Below are positions 53,754 through 60,896 of a stretch of DNA of 64,000 nucleotides, one piece after another. Both the position numbers and the translations under genes were made by a program. The DNA lies in the NCBI RefSeq assembly GCF_003952465.1, contig NZ_CP034448.1, positions 4,813,001-4,877,000 of the forward strand, read 5' to 3'. Position 1 is the first letter of the stretch. The number at the start of each line of letters is the position of its first letter. This DNA is from Mesorhizobium sp. M1B.F.Ca.ET.045.04.1.1 (lineage in GTDB: Bacteria; Pseudomonadota; Alphaproteobacteria; Rhizobiales; Rhizobiaceae). A model generated the notes under the pieces. That model saw only the letters and a list, made by a program, of their open reading frames with translations. It was not told the origin of the DNA and made no database searches.

Positions 53754-54935
53754 TCAGTTGATGACGATGAGATCGCGGGCCACGTCGCAGAGCCGCTCGC
53801 CGCCATGTTCGGCCACGACGAAGGACTCCGAAATGGCGACGCCGAAATCGTCGAGCCAGACGCCGGCCATGAAGTGGAAGCACATGCCGGGCTCGAGCTC
53901 GGTCTTATCGCCGGGCCTCAAGCTCGCGGTGCGTTCGCCCCAATCCGGCGGGTAGGCGAGGCCGACCGGGTAGCCGACCCGGCTTTCCTTCTTCAGTCCG
54001 TTCCGGCGCAGCACTGCCTGCCAGGCGGCTTCAACCTGTTCGGCGGTGTTGCCGGGCCGCGCCATTTCGAGCCCTGCATCGACGCCTTCGACGATCACCT
54101 TGGCCATGTCGGAGAGGGCGGCCGGCGGCTTGCCGAAATGCACCGTCCGGGTCAGCGCCGCATGGTAGCGCCGCCGTACGCCGGCGATCTCGACGATGGC
54201 AAGCCCGCTGTCTGGAAGCGGCGCGTCCGACCAGGTCAGGTGCGGGGTGCTCGTGCCTTCGCCGACCGGCATCAACGGACAGATGGCGGCATAGTCGCCG
54301 CCGGCGCCAGCCACGCCCATGATCTGCGCGTGATAGATCTCGGCGATGACATGGTTTTGCGGCACGCCGGGCCGCATCTTTTCGATGGCGCGGTTCATGG
54401 CGTTGCTGCAGATCGCGCCCGCCTCGCGGATCAGCGCCATCTCGCCGTCCGATTTCACCAGGCGCGCCCAGTTGACCAGGTCGTGATTGTTGGCGAAGCG
54501 CGCCCCGGGCAGGCCATTAACGAGATGGGCGTGGCAGCGCGCGGTATAGTAATGCGCATCCATCTCGACGCCGATGCGCGCTCGGTCCCAGCCGCGCGCC
54601 CTGATCAGCCCGGCGAGCTCGTCATAGGGATGCTCGACCGGGTGCTGCACCAGCCGCTCCGAGAACGGGACGATGTTTTGTTCGGGCAGGCCTGTGGTCA
54701 TGCGGGCGCTCTTGGCGTCCTGCGCCCTGCCGAACCAGATCGGGCGGTCTTCCTCCAGATGAACGAGCACGCATTGCGGCACGTAGAAGGACCAGCCGTC
54801 ATAGCCGGTCAGCCAGCACATGTTGGCGGGGTCCTGGCAGATGATGAGATCGAAGCCGGCCTTTTCCATGCGGTGCTTCACGTCGGCCAGGCGCCGCGCA
54901 TATTCCGCCTTGGTGAACCCGCCGGACCCGCTCAA
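53754..54935 (-). CDS. Ectoine hydrolase-like M24 enzyme (DoeA/EutD type)
   Basis: A 393-aa creatinase-fold protein resembling ectoine hydrolase: ANMCWLTGYDGWSFYVPQCV near 37-56, EIAGVRRRYHAALTRTV, YPVGLAYPPDWGERTASLRP and MCFHFMAGVWLDDFG follow the DoeA sequence as I remember it. DoeA opens ectoine to N-acetyl-diaminobutyrate. The start is TTG at 54935 with an excellent AGGAGGAG site 6-7 bp upstream. First gene of the operon with soxBDAG and divergent from the Ehu-type importer, which supports a role on an imported compatible solute. Confidence 0.85.
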   Translation of the reverse strand: MSGSGGFTKAEYARRLADVKHRMEKAGFDLIICQDPANMCWLTGYDGWSFYVPQCVLVHLEEDRPIWFGRAQDAKSARMTTGLPEQNIVPFSERLVQHPVEHPYDELAGLIRARGWDRARIGVEMDAHYYTARCHAHLVNGLPGARFANNHDLVNWARLVKSDGEMALIREAGAICSNAMNRAIEKMRPGVPQNHVIAEIYHAQIMGVAGAGGDYAAICPLMPVGEGTSTPHLTWSDAPLPDSGLAIVEIAGVRRRYHAALTRTVHFGKPPAALSDMAKVIVEGVDAGLEMARPGNTAEQVEAAWQAVLRRNGLKKESRVGYPVGLAYPPDWGERTASLRPGDKTELEPGMCFHFMAGVWLDDFGVAISESFVVAEHGGERLCDVARDLIVIN

Positions 54936-55179
54936 AACCGTCTCCTCCTATTGCCGCGGCCGAACGCGACTCGCAGCCCGCAATTTCAGGAAAATCGCCT
55001 GTAATTGTGCACAACTGTTCAATGCTTGGGCCGGTCGATGGTGCGACAACGGCTATTTTTCGAGATTCGTACAGCGCATCTTGCGATATGTCCAGATGAG
55101 TTGTATACGTCTTATGAGCTGAGCGATGGAGGAGAAACGTCGTTCGAGCCAAGCAATCATTGAAAGCAAAGGGGAACGC
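54936..55179. promoter_or_regulatory. Divergent promoter region of the M24-sox and ehu operons
   Basis: A 244-bp AT-richer region that must hold promoters in both directions. TTGTATACGT at 55101-55110 resembles the TTGTATACAA-type palindromes bound by FCD-type GntR regulators (8 of 10 bases). The regulator of that class is encoded at the end of the ehu operon. Binding is inferred. Confidence 0.5.
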
Positions 55180-56049
55180 ATGTTCATGTCACAGATATCC
55201 CGCCGCGCGGTTGTGAAAGCCGCCGCCTGCCTTGCGCTCGCCGCGACCGCATTCACGTCGCTGCCGGCCAAGGCGGAGACGACCCTCGAGCGCGCCAAGA
55301 AGGACGGCTACATCCGCGTCGGCTTTGCCAACGAGGCGCCGTTCGGTTTCGCGACGCCCGACGGCAAGCTGACCGGCGAAGCGCCCGAGGTCGCCAAGGC
55401 GGTGCTCGCCAAGATGGGCATCCAGCAGGTGGACGGCGTGCTGACCGAGTTCGGCTCGCTCATCCCGGGCCTCAAGGCCGGCCGCTTCGACATCATCGCC
55501 GCCGGCATGTTCATCAATCCGAAGCGTTGCGCCGAGATCAATTTCTCGGAGCCGTCCTACGGTATCGGCGAGGCAATGCTGGTGCCGAAGGGCAATCCGA
55601 AAGGCTTGAAGGACTATTCGAGCATCAAGGACAATCCTGATCTCAAGCTCGCCGTGATGGCAGGCGCCGTCGAGGGCGGCATTGCCAAGGACGCAGGCGT
55701 CGGCGACGCGCAGCTCGTCACCTTGCCCGACCAGTCCAGCCTGGTTGCCGCCGTCCAGTCGGGTCGCGCCGATGCGGCCACGCTGACGGCGCTCTCGATC
55801 GCCGAAATGGCCAAGAAGGCCGATGGCGTCGAGTCGACAAAGCCGTTCGGCGAGGTTGCCGGCAAGTCGATCAAGGGCCATGGCGGCTTCGGCTTCCGCA
55901 AGGAAGACACCGATTTGCAGGAAGCGTTCAACGCCGAGCTGAAGAAGTTCATCGGATCGCCTGAGCATATCGCGCTGGTCGAGCCGCTCGGATTCGGCAA
56001 GGACTATCTGCCGAACAAGACCACCGCGCAGCTCTGCAAGGGCGAATAA
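55180..56049 (+). CDS. ehuB: Ectoine/hydroxyectoine-type ABC binding protein (EhuB-like)
   Basis: A 289-aa periplasmic binding protein with a signal peptide (SRRAVVKAAACLALAATAF, cleavage after AKA at about 32). Glu52, Phe55, Phe91, Phe111 and Arg116 fall at the same spacings (3, 36, 20, 5) as Glu21, Phe24, Tyr60, Phe80 and Arg85 of Sinorhizobium EhuB, which form its ectoine-binding cage as I recall; only Tyr60 to Phe differs. ATG at 55180 follows AAGGGGAA. First gene of the importer operon. Confidence 0.86.
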   Translation: MFMSQISRRAVVKAAACLALAATAFTSLPAKAETTLERAKKDGYIRVGFANEAPFGFATPDGKLTGEAPEVAKAVLAKMGIQQVDGVLTEFGSLIPGLKAGRFDIIAAGMFINPKRCAEINFSEPSYGIGEAMLVPKGNPKGLKDYSSIKDNPDLKLAVMAGAVEGGIAKDAGVGDAQLVTLPDQSSLVAAVQSGRADAATLTALSIAEMAKKADGVESTKPFGEVAGKSIKGHGGFGFRKEDTDLQEAFNAELKKFIGSPEHIALVEPLGFGKDYLPNKTTAQLCKGE

Positions 56050-56062
56050 GTTCCCAACTGCT

Positions 56063-56091
56063 GGCGGCGCGAAAGCGCCGCCCTCTTTTTT
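56063..56091 (+). terminator. Terminator-like hairpin between ehuB and ehuC
   Basis: GGCGGCGC (56063-56070), GAAA loop, GCGCCGCC (56075-56082), then CTCTTTTTT. This is a textbook stem with a U-run in the 54-bp gap. Partial termination here would make more binding protein than permease. Confidence 0.82.
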
Positions 56092-56103
56092 CCTGGAGGG
56101 CAG

Positions 56104-56832
56104 ATGGGAATCCGCACGTTAGTTGCCATGCTGGTTGTCGCGCTCGCCGTGATCGGCGTGCTGGCGACGCAAGAATCCTATAGGCTGTTCCTGCCGGGTC
56201 TGCTGCAGGGCGCACTCCTGACGATCGAGATTGCCATCCTTGGCAGCCTGCTGGCGATCGTCATGGGCGTGCTTGCGGCGCTCGCGCGCATGTACGGAGC
56301 GGCGCCGCTCAGGTGGCTGGCGACCGTTTATGTCGAGATCTTCCGCGGCACCTCGGCGCTGGTGCAGTTGTTCTGGCTCTTTTTCGTGCTGCCGCAATTC
56401 GGCGTCACGCTCAACGCCTTCCTCGTCGCCGTGCTGGCGCTCGGCCTGAATGTCGGGGCTTATGGGTCGGAGGTCGTGCGCGGCGCCATCCAGTCGGTCG
56501 CGCGCGGCCAATGGGAAGCGGGAACGGCGCTCAACATGAGCCGGTCGCAGATGCTGCGCCGGATCATCCTGCCGCAGGCCTTCATCGCCATGATCCCGCC
56601 CTGGGGCAATCTGTTCATCGAGCTTCTGAAAGCGACGGCGCTGGTCTCGCTGATCACGCTCACCGACCTTGCCTTCAAGGCGCAGCAGATGAACCAGACC
56701 ACGTTCAAGACCATTCCCATCTTCACGCTGGTGCTGCTGATGTATCTCGCCATGTCGCTGGTCGTCTCCATCGGCATGCGGCTTCTTGAGAGGCGGGCCT
56801 CGCTCGGCCTGGCGCGGGGGAGGGCGGCATGA
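56104..56832 (+). CDS. ehuC: ABC permease subunit (EhuC-like)
   Basis: A 242-aa HisM-type permease with about five helices. The EAA loop EAGTALNMSRSQMLRRIILP near residues 138-157 contacts the ATPase. FRGTSALVQLFWLFFVLPQFG is typical of EhuC. ATG follows TGGAGGGC. It overlaps ehuD by 4 bp. Confidence 0.87.
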   Translation: MGIRTLVAMLVVALAVIGVLATQESYRLFLPGLLQGALLTIEIAILGSLLAIVMGVLAALARMYGAAPLRWLATVYVEIFRGTSALVQLFWLFFVLPQFGVTLNAFLVAVLALGLNVGAYGSEVVRGAIQSVARGQWEAGTALNMSRSQMLRRIILPQAFIAMIPPWGNLFIELLKATALVSLITLTDLAFKAQQMNQTTFKTIPIFTLVLLMYLAMSLVVSIGMRLLERRASLGLARGRAA

Positions 56833-57488
56833 TCTGGGATTGGGGTTTTACCTTGCAGATCCTGCCGGTGCTGGCGCACGCGGCAATCATCTCGATCGAG
56901 GCAACGCTGCTCGGCTTTGTCATCGCCGCCTCGCTCGGCCTTGTCCTGGCGGTGGTCCGCATCGCCGTGCCGTGGACCGGCTGGACGATCTCGGTGCTGG
57001 TCGAGCTGATCCGCTCGACGCCGCTGCTCATCCAGATCTTCTTTATCTATTTCGTGTTTCCGAAATTCGGCCTCGTGATCGATGCGTTCACCGCTGGCGT
57101 TGTCGCCATCGGCGTCCATTACGCCGCCTATTGCTCGGAGGTCTACCGCGCCGGCTTCGACAATATCCACCGCGGCCAATGGGAAGCATCGATCGCTCTT
57201 AATCTCCCGCAATGGATAACTTTCCGCGATATCATCATCCCACAGGTCATCCCGCCGATCGTGCCGGCGCTCGGCAACTATCTGGTCGCGCTGTTCAAGG
57301 AAACGCCGCTGCTTTCGGCGATCGCGGTGCTGGAACTTATGCAGACTGCCAAGATCATCGGTTCCGAGACCTTCCGCTACACCGAGCCGATGACGCTGGT
57401 CGGCCTGTTCTTTCTGGCGATGAGCCTGGTATCGGCCGCGCTTATCCGTGCGCTTGAGCGCTTTCTCAACCGGAGGACCGTGCGATGA
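56829..57488 (+). CDS. ehuD: ABC permease subunit (EhuD-like)
   Basis: A 219-aa HisM-type permease and partner of EhuC. IRSTPLLIQIFFIYFVFPKF and the EAA-type loop EASIALNLPQWITFRDIIIP are visible, with about five helices. The start and stop overlap ehuC and ehuA by ATGA, which indicates tight translational coupling. Confidence 0.87.
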   Translation: MIWDWGFTLQILPVLAHAAIISIEATLLGFVIAASLGLVLAVVRIAVPWTGWTISVLVELIRSTPLLIQIFFIYFVFPKFGLVIDAFTAGVVAIGVHYAAYCSEVYRAGFDNIHRGQWEASIALNLPQWITFRDIIIPQVIPPIVPALGNYLVALFKETPLLSAIAVLELMQTAKIIGSETFRYTEPMTLVGLFFLAMSLVSAALIRALERFLNRRTVR

Positions 57489-58264
57489 CCGAACAACCGA
57501 TGGTCCGTTTCGACAACGTCTCCAAACGCTACGGCGCGCTGACCGTTCTCGACGGATTGAGCCTGGACATCGCCCGTGGCGAGAAGGTCTCCATCATAGG
57601 CCCGTCCGGCTCCGGCAAGACCACCGTGCTGCGCATGCTGATGACGCTGGAAACCATCAATGACGGCGTCATCTGGGTGGAAGGCGAACCTCTCACGCAT
57701 ATGGAGAAGAACGGCAAGCTCGTGCCGGCCGATCTTGCCCATATCCGCCGCGTTCGCGCCAAGATCGGCATGGTCTTCCAGTCGTTCAACCTTTTCCCGC
57801 ACATGACTGCGTTGCAGAACTGCATCGAGGCGCCGATAACGGTTCTCGGCATGAAGCGGAAGGATGCGGAGGAGCGCGCGGCCGAGTTGCTCAACATGGT
57901 CGGCCTGTCGGAGAAGAAGGACCACTATCCCTCGCAGCTCTCCGGTGGCCAGCAGCAGCGCGTCGCGATTGCCCGCGCTTGCGCCATGCGGCCGAAGATC
58001 ATGCTGTTCGACGAGGTGACCTCGGCGCTCGATCCGGAGCTTGTCGGCGAGGTGCTGCAGGTGATAAGGCAGCTCGGCCGTGAGCATGACCTGACCATGC
58101 TGATGGTCACCCACCAGATGGGCTTCGCCAAGGAATTTTCAGACCGGGTCTGTTTCTTCTATCAGGGCAAGATCTGCGAACAGGGATCGCCGAGCGCGTT
58201 GTTCGGCGCACCGAAGAATGAGCGGACGCGGCAATTCCTGCACGCCGTCCTGGAGGCTGGATGA
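57485..58264 (+). CDS. ehuA: ABC transporter ATPase (EhuA-like)
   Basis: A 259-aa polar-amino-acid-type ATPase. Walker A is GPSGSGKTT near residues 39-47, the signature is LSGGQQQRVAIARACAM, and Walker B is IMLFDEVTSALDPEL. The HMEKNGKLVPADLAHIRRVR insert resembles EhuA. It powers the EhuCD permease pair and overlaps the GntR gene by 4 bp. Confidence 0.88.
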   Translation: MTEQPMVRFDNVSKRYGALTVLDGLSLDIARGEKVSIIGPSGSGKTTVLRMLMTLETINDGVIWVEGEPLTHMEKNGKLVPADLAHIRRVRAKIGMVFQSFNLFPHMTALQNCIEAPITVLGMKRKDAEERAAELLNMVGLSEKKDHYPSQLSGGQQQRVAIARACAMRPKIMLFDEVTSALDPELVGEVLQVIRQLGREHDLTMLMVTHQMGFAKEFSDRVCFFYQGKICEQGSPSALFGAPKNERTRQFLHAVLEAG

Positions 58265-58989
58265 CGCTCGAGACGGATGCCTCGGCCGCGACCGTGACCG
58301 CGTCGCCCCCGCGTCCGCTTTCGGCGCGAGAACGGTTCGAACGCATCTACCTGATCCTGCGCGACCGCATCTGCCTGCTCGACTACCCGCCGGGAAGCCG
58401 GCTTTCCGAGGAAGAGCTCGCCCAGGAATTCGAGATCAGCCGTACGCCGGTCCGGCGCGTCCTGGCGCGCCTTGAGTCCGAAGGCCTGGTTCAATCCGTC
58501 CATGGCGTCGGCACGATCGTCACCGACGTCGACATCGAGGAATTGCAGCAGGTCTATCACCTGCGCCTGGAACTGGCGCTGCTGGTCGGCAAGCTTTCGC
58601 CGATTCCACGCACGGCCGCCGACCTTGATCGGATCCGTGAGCTCATTGCGCGCTGCGATTCCGACATGCTCAATCCGGATCAGCGCGCCTTCCTGCAGCT
58701 CAACATGGACTTCTTCACCGAGCTGTCCGGCATGACCGGCAACCAGCCGCTGCGCGAGATCAGCGAAAGACTGTATTTCCAGGTAGCGCGCGTCGTCCTC
58801 AAGATGATGCCGCAACTGGGCCTCGTGGAGGAGTTCACCGCGTTCCGGCGCGAAATGGAGGAGGTCCTGGCCGCCGCCGAGATCGGCGACTGGGAATCGA
58901 TCGGGCATATCAGGCGCGCCCACATCTCGATGAGCTTCCGTCGCATGATGCGCCACGCAGGGGCGGCTGGCGATTTAGAAGGCAACTAA
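58261..58989 (+). CDS. GntR-family regulator with FCD domain
   Basis: A 242-aa regulator. The winged helix-turn-helix covers residues 24-90 (GSRLSEEELAQEFEISRTPV), and residues 95-230 form an all-helical FCD-type effector domain (QVYHLRLELALLVGKL). It is the last gene of the ehu operon, so it probably controls the operon and the divergent M24-sox operon in response to substrate or product. It is not the MocR-type EnuR usually linked to ectoine genes. Confidence 0.87.
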   Translation: MTLETDASAATVTASPPRPLSARERFERIYLILRDRICLLDYPPGSRLSEEELAQEFEISRTPVRRVLARLESEGLVQSVHGVGTIVTDVDIEELQQVYHLRLELALLVGKLSPIPRTAADLDRIRELIARCDSDMLNPDQRAFLQLNMDFFTELSGMTGNQPLREISERLYFQVARVVLKMMPQLGLVEEFTAFRREMEEVLAAAEIGDWESIGHIRRAHISMSFRRMMRHAGAAGDLEGN

Positions 58990-59078
58990 CCGCATCTTCG
59001 GAACGTCTCGCCTGGAATTTGCTGGCGCAGTTCCTGGCAAGAAAAGCGCAGGAGCAAGTCATTGGAATTGCCTTCCCC

Positions 59079-59327
59079 ATGGAAGAGCGGCTGAAGTTCA
59101 TCGCCCGGCTGCTGGACGGCGAGAAGATGCGGTGCTTTGCCGGAGTTCGATATCTCGCGCAAGACGGGCTACAAGATCCTCACACGCTACAACGACAATG
59201 GCTTGGAAGGGCTGACGGACCGGTCGCGCCGGCCATACCGCCACGCCAATCAGCTTCCACGCCTGCGGCTTCGCTCGGCGATCGGGTCTATGCCGTGCCG
59301 AGCCTTCCGTTGCCGCTTTACGTCTAA
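59079..59327 (+). pseudogene. Truncated, frameshifted IS481-type transposase
   Basis: MEERLKFIARLLDGEKM (from 59079) starts in one frame and EFDISRKTGYKILTRY... GLTDRSRRPYRHANQLP continues in another, consistent with two single-base losses near 59131-59146. This is the N-terminal helix-turn-helix of IS481-family transposases. The match ends near 59262; the DDE catalytic part is missing. No terminal inverted repeats were recognised. Confidence 0.78.
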
Positions 59328-59328
59328 A

Positions 59329-59430
59329 GTATGTCTCCCGAAAGTGGGCCCGGTTTCGGGACGAAGACATGCTTAAAATCAAGAACTTAAAGCAGCTCGC
59401 GTGAACCCTTTTCACGCGAGCTGCTTTAAG
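59329..59430. repeat. Family C repeat, copy 3, with a perfect 20-bp palindrome
   Basis: A GTATGTCTCCCGAAAGTGGG...GACATGC module (59329-59372) is followed by a perfect inverted repeat: arms 59386-59405 and 59411-59430 begin CTTAAAGCAGC and end GCTGCTTTAAG around a CCCTT loop. It lies after the transposase remnant. Confidence 0.85.
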
Positions 59431-59472
59431 AGATTTGGACGGCTCTATCCCGCTGCTAGGGCTCTAGATCGC

Positions 59473-59643
59473 TCACTGGTCGAGCGGGTCGTGGAAGGCA
59501 ATGGCGGGGGCTCTCCAGCCGCCCGGCATCTGCAAGGACGCAAAGCTGCGCTCGACGTCGGCGGTATAGGCGTTGTCATTGGCAAAGTGGTCCCAAAGGA
59601 TCAAACCAACAATCAGCGCGATCACGACCAAAGGCCATCGCAT
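59473..59643 (-). CDS. Small single-pass membrane or exported protein
   Basis: A 56-aa gene: MRWPLVVIALIVGLILWDHF gives one hydrophobic helix, followed by a short tail with AYTADVERSFASLQMPGG. AGGAGGG lies 5 bp before the ATG and codon use is GC3-rich. I recognise no family. Both the ribosome site and the helix support it. Confidence 0.62.
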   Translation of the reverse strand: MRWPLVVIALIVGLILWDHFANDNAYTADVERSFASLQMPGGWRAPAIAFHDPLDQ

Positions 59644-59893
59644 AGGACCCTCCTCAGGGCTCCTCGCAACGCCATTATCTTCCTACTTCGTTCAGTTTAC
59701 AAGCAATCGCTAATATAAGCGAAAAACTCGCCGGGCGAGGCCCCCAACAACTGCCTCTAAGAGCCCGACGAGCTGCCGGGGATCAAACCGGCAACAGCTT
59801 CAGTGCAAGCCCGGTGCCAGCAATTCCCGTCCTGAAATGAGACACGTGAAGCAACCGCCAGCGCGCAGCTTGGTTCGTGCCCTCAAAACGAAT
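59644..59893. other. Intergenic stretch with no supported gene
   Basis: Lower GC with no ribosome-site and start pairs that convince. A short minus-strand stretch encoding RTGIAGTGLALKLLPV ends near 59785 without a clear start. Confidence 0.35.
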
Positions 59894-60016
59894 TCAGTCG
59901 TCAAGCGACCCGACCCAGTTTCCGCCTTTGTCCTCGAAGTTGTAGGTGTAGCTGCCGGAAAAAGGCGCAACCGGCGGACACCTGTCCCTAGTCTTGGAAC
60001 CGCGACGGTCGCTCAT
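59894..60016 (-). CDS. Very small hypothetical protein
   Basis: A 40-aa reading ending PPVAPFSGSYTYNFEDKGGN plus WVGSLDD. Codons in the second half are strongly GC3-biased, which suggests real coding, but the ribosome site (GAGGA directly before ATG) is too close, so the start is uncertain. No family recognised. Confidence 0.35.
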   Translation of the reverse strand: MSDRRGSKTRDRCPPVAPFSGSYTYNFEDKGGNWVGSLDD

Positions 60017-60087
60017 TCCTCAAGCGGAACATTAGCGCGCCCATAAGGTTTCTCTGAGGTAAGTCCAGCATACCCTGGTGGAAAATC

Positions 60088-60216
60088 ATGGCCGAGTTGG
60101 CATTCGCTTTCGCATACTATTCAGGGCTGACTGGCTCTGACATGTTGGGCGCTGTCGTGTCTCTAATGGCGGGCCTGCTCCTCTACGGCGTTATGCGCCA
60201 GGACCGGCCGAACTGA
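60088..60216 (+). CDS. Very small membrane protein
   Basis: A 42-aa reading, MAELAFAFAYYSGLTGSDML then GAVVSLMAGLLLYGVMRQ, with one clear hydrophobic helix. GGTGGA precedes the ATG. No family recognised; it may be a small inner-membrane peptide. Confidence 0.4.
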   Translation: MAELAFAFAYYSGLTGSDMLGAVVSLMAGLLLYGVMRQDRPN

Positions 60217-60312
60217 TCGTCTTGGCGGAGATTGAGTGCAAGCAGGCGCCAATGTAGCTTGCAGGTGGGAGGGGGCGTCGGGCTTGTCCGTGCTCATAAT
60301 GGGGTTAGTTCG

Positions 60313-60696
60313 TTGCTTCTAGGAATCCATCATATTGCAATCATCTGCAGTGACTACGAGCTGTCGAAGCAGTTCTACAACAAGCTCGATTTCGTCATCG
60401 TCGACGAAAATTGGCGAGCCGAAAAGCAATCTTGGAAATGCGACTTGCGGCATGGTCCTGTCCAGATCGAATTGTTCAGTTTTCCCATGCCACCCAGCCG
60501 GCCGACCAGGCCTGAGGCATGCGGACTACGACACGTAGCATTCTCGGTGGACTCAGTAGAGGCGACAGCCCGGTTGCTTCGGGCACGAGGCATCGAAGTT
60601 GAGCCTATCCGCATAGACCCTCACACAGGACGTTCGTTTACTTTCGTGGCAGACCCCGACGGTCTCCCCATTGAGTTCTACGAGGATCGAGTTTGA
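60313..60696 (+). CDS. VOC (glyoxalase/bleomycin resistance) family protein
   Basis: A 127-aa VOC protein. GIHHIAIICSDYELSKQFYN opens the first beta-alpha module, and LRHVAFSVDS and the FVADPDGLPIEFYE end form the second. Metal ligand candidates are the first-motif histidine and the C-terminal glutamate. The start is uncertain: TTG at 60313 gives normal length, and a TTG at 60232 would add 27 unmatched residues. Substrate unknown. Confidence 0.78.
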   Translation: MLLGIHHIAIICSDYELSKQFYNKLDFVIVDENWRAEKQSWKCDLRHGPVQIELFSFPMPPSRPTRPEACGLRHVAFSVDSVEATARLLRARGIEVEPIRIDPHTGRSFTFVADPDGLPIEFYEDRV

Positions 60697-60792
60697 CAGT
60701 CGGAGTATTGCGACGAGAAGGATGCGGAGCTGCCGGCATCCGGCTGACGGTCGGAAAAGCGAAGGCGCGCCAGTTGTGCGCACTCCGTTAGA

Positions 60793-60896
60793 GCATGTCT
60801 CCCGAAAGTGGGAACCGGTTTCGGGACAAAGACATGCGTAAAATCAAAAACCTAAAGCGCACGGAGCGAATCTGAAAGATCGCGACGCGCTTTAGA
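60793..60896. repeat. Family C palindromic repeat, copy 4, reaching into pcm
   Basis: GCATGTCTCCCGAAAGTGGG...GACATGC (60793-60837) is followed by AAAGCGCACGGAGCGAATCT...GCGCTTTAGA to 60896. The last bases supply the pcm stop codon (60892-60894). Confidence 0.85.

Noticed and set aside
52571..54935. Creatinase pathway (creatine to sarcosine) as a firm call
   Set aside because: Neither M24 protein resembles the creatinase sequence I remember, while one closely resembles ectoine hydrolase; no creatininase or urease genes are nearby.
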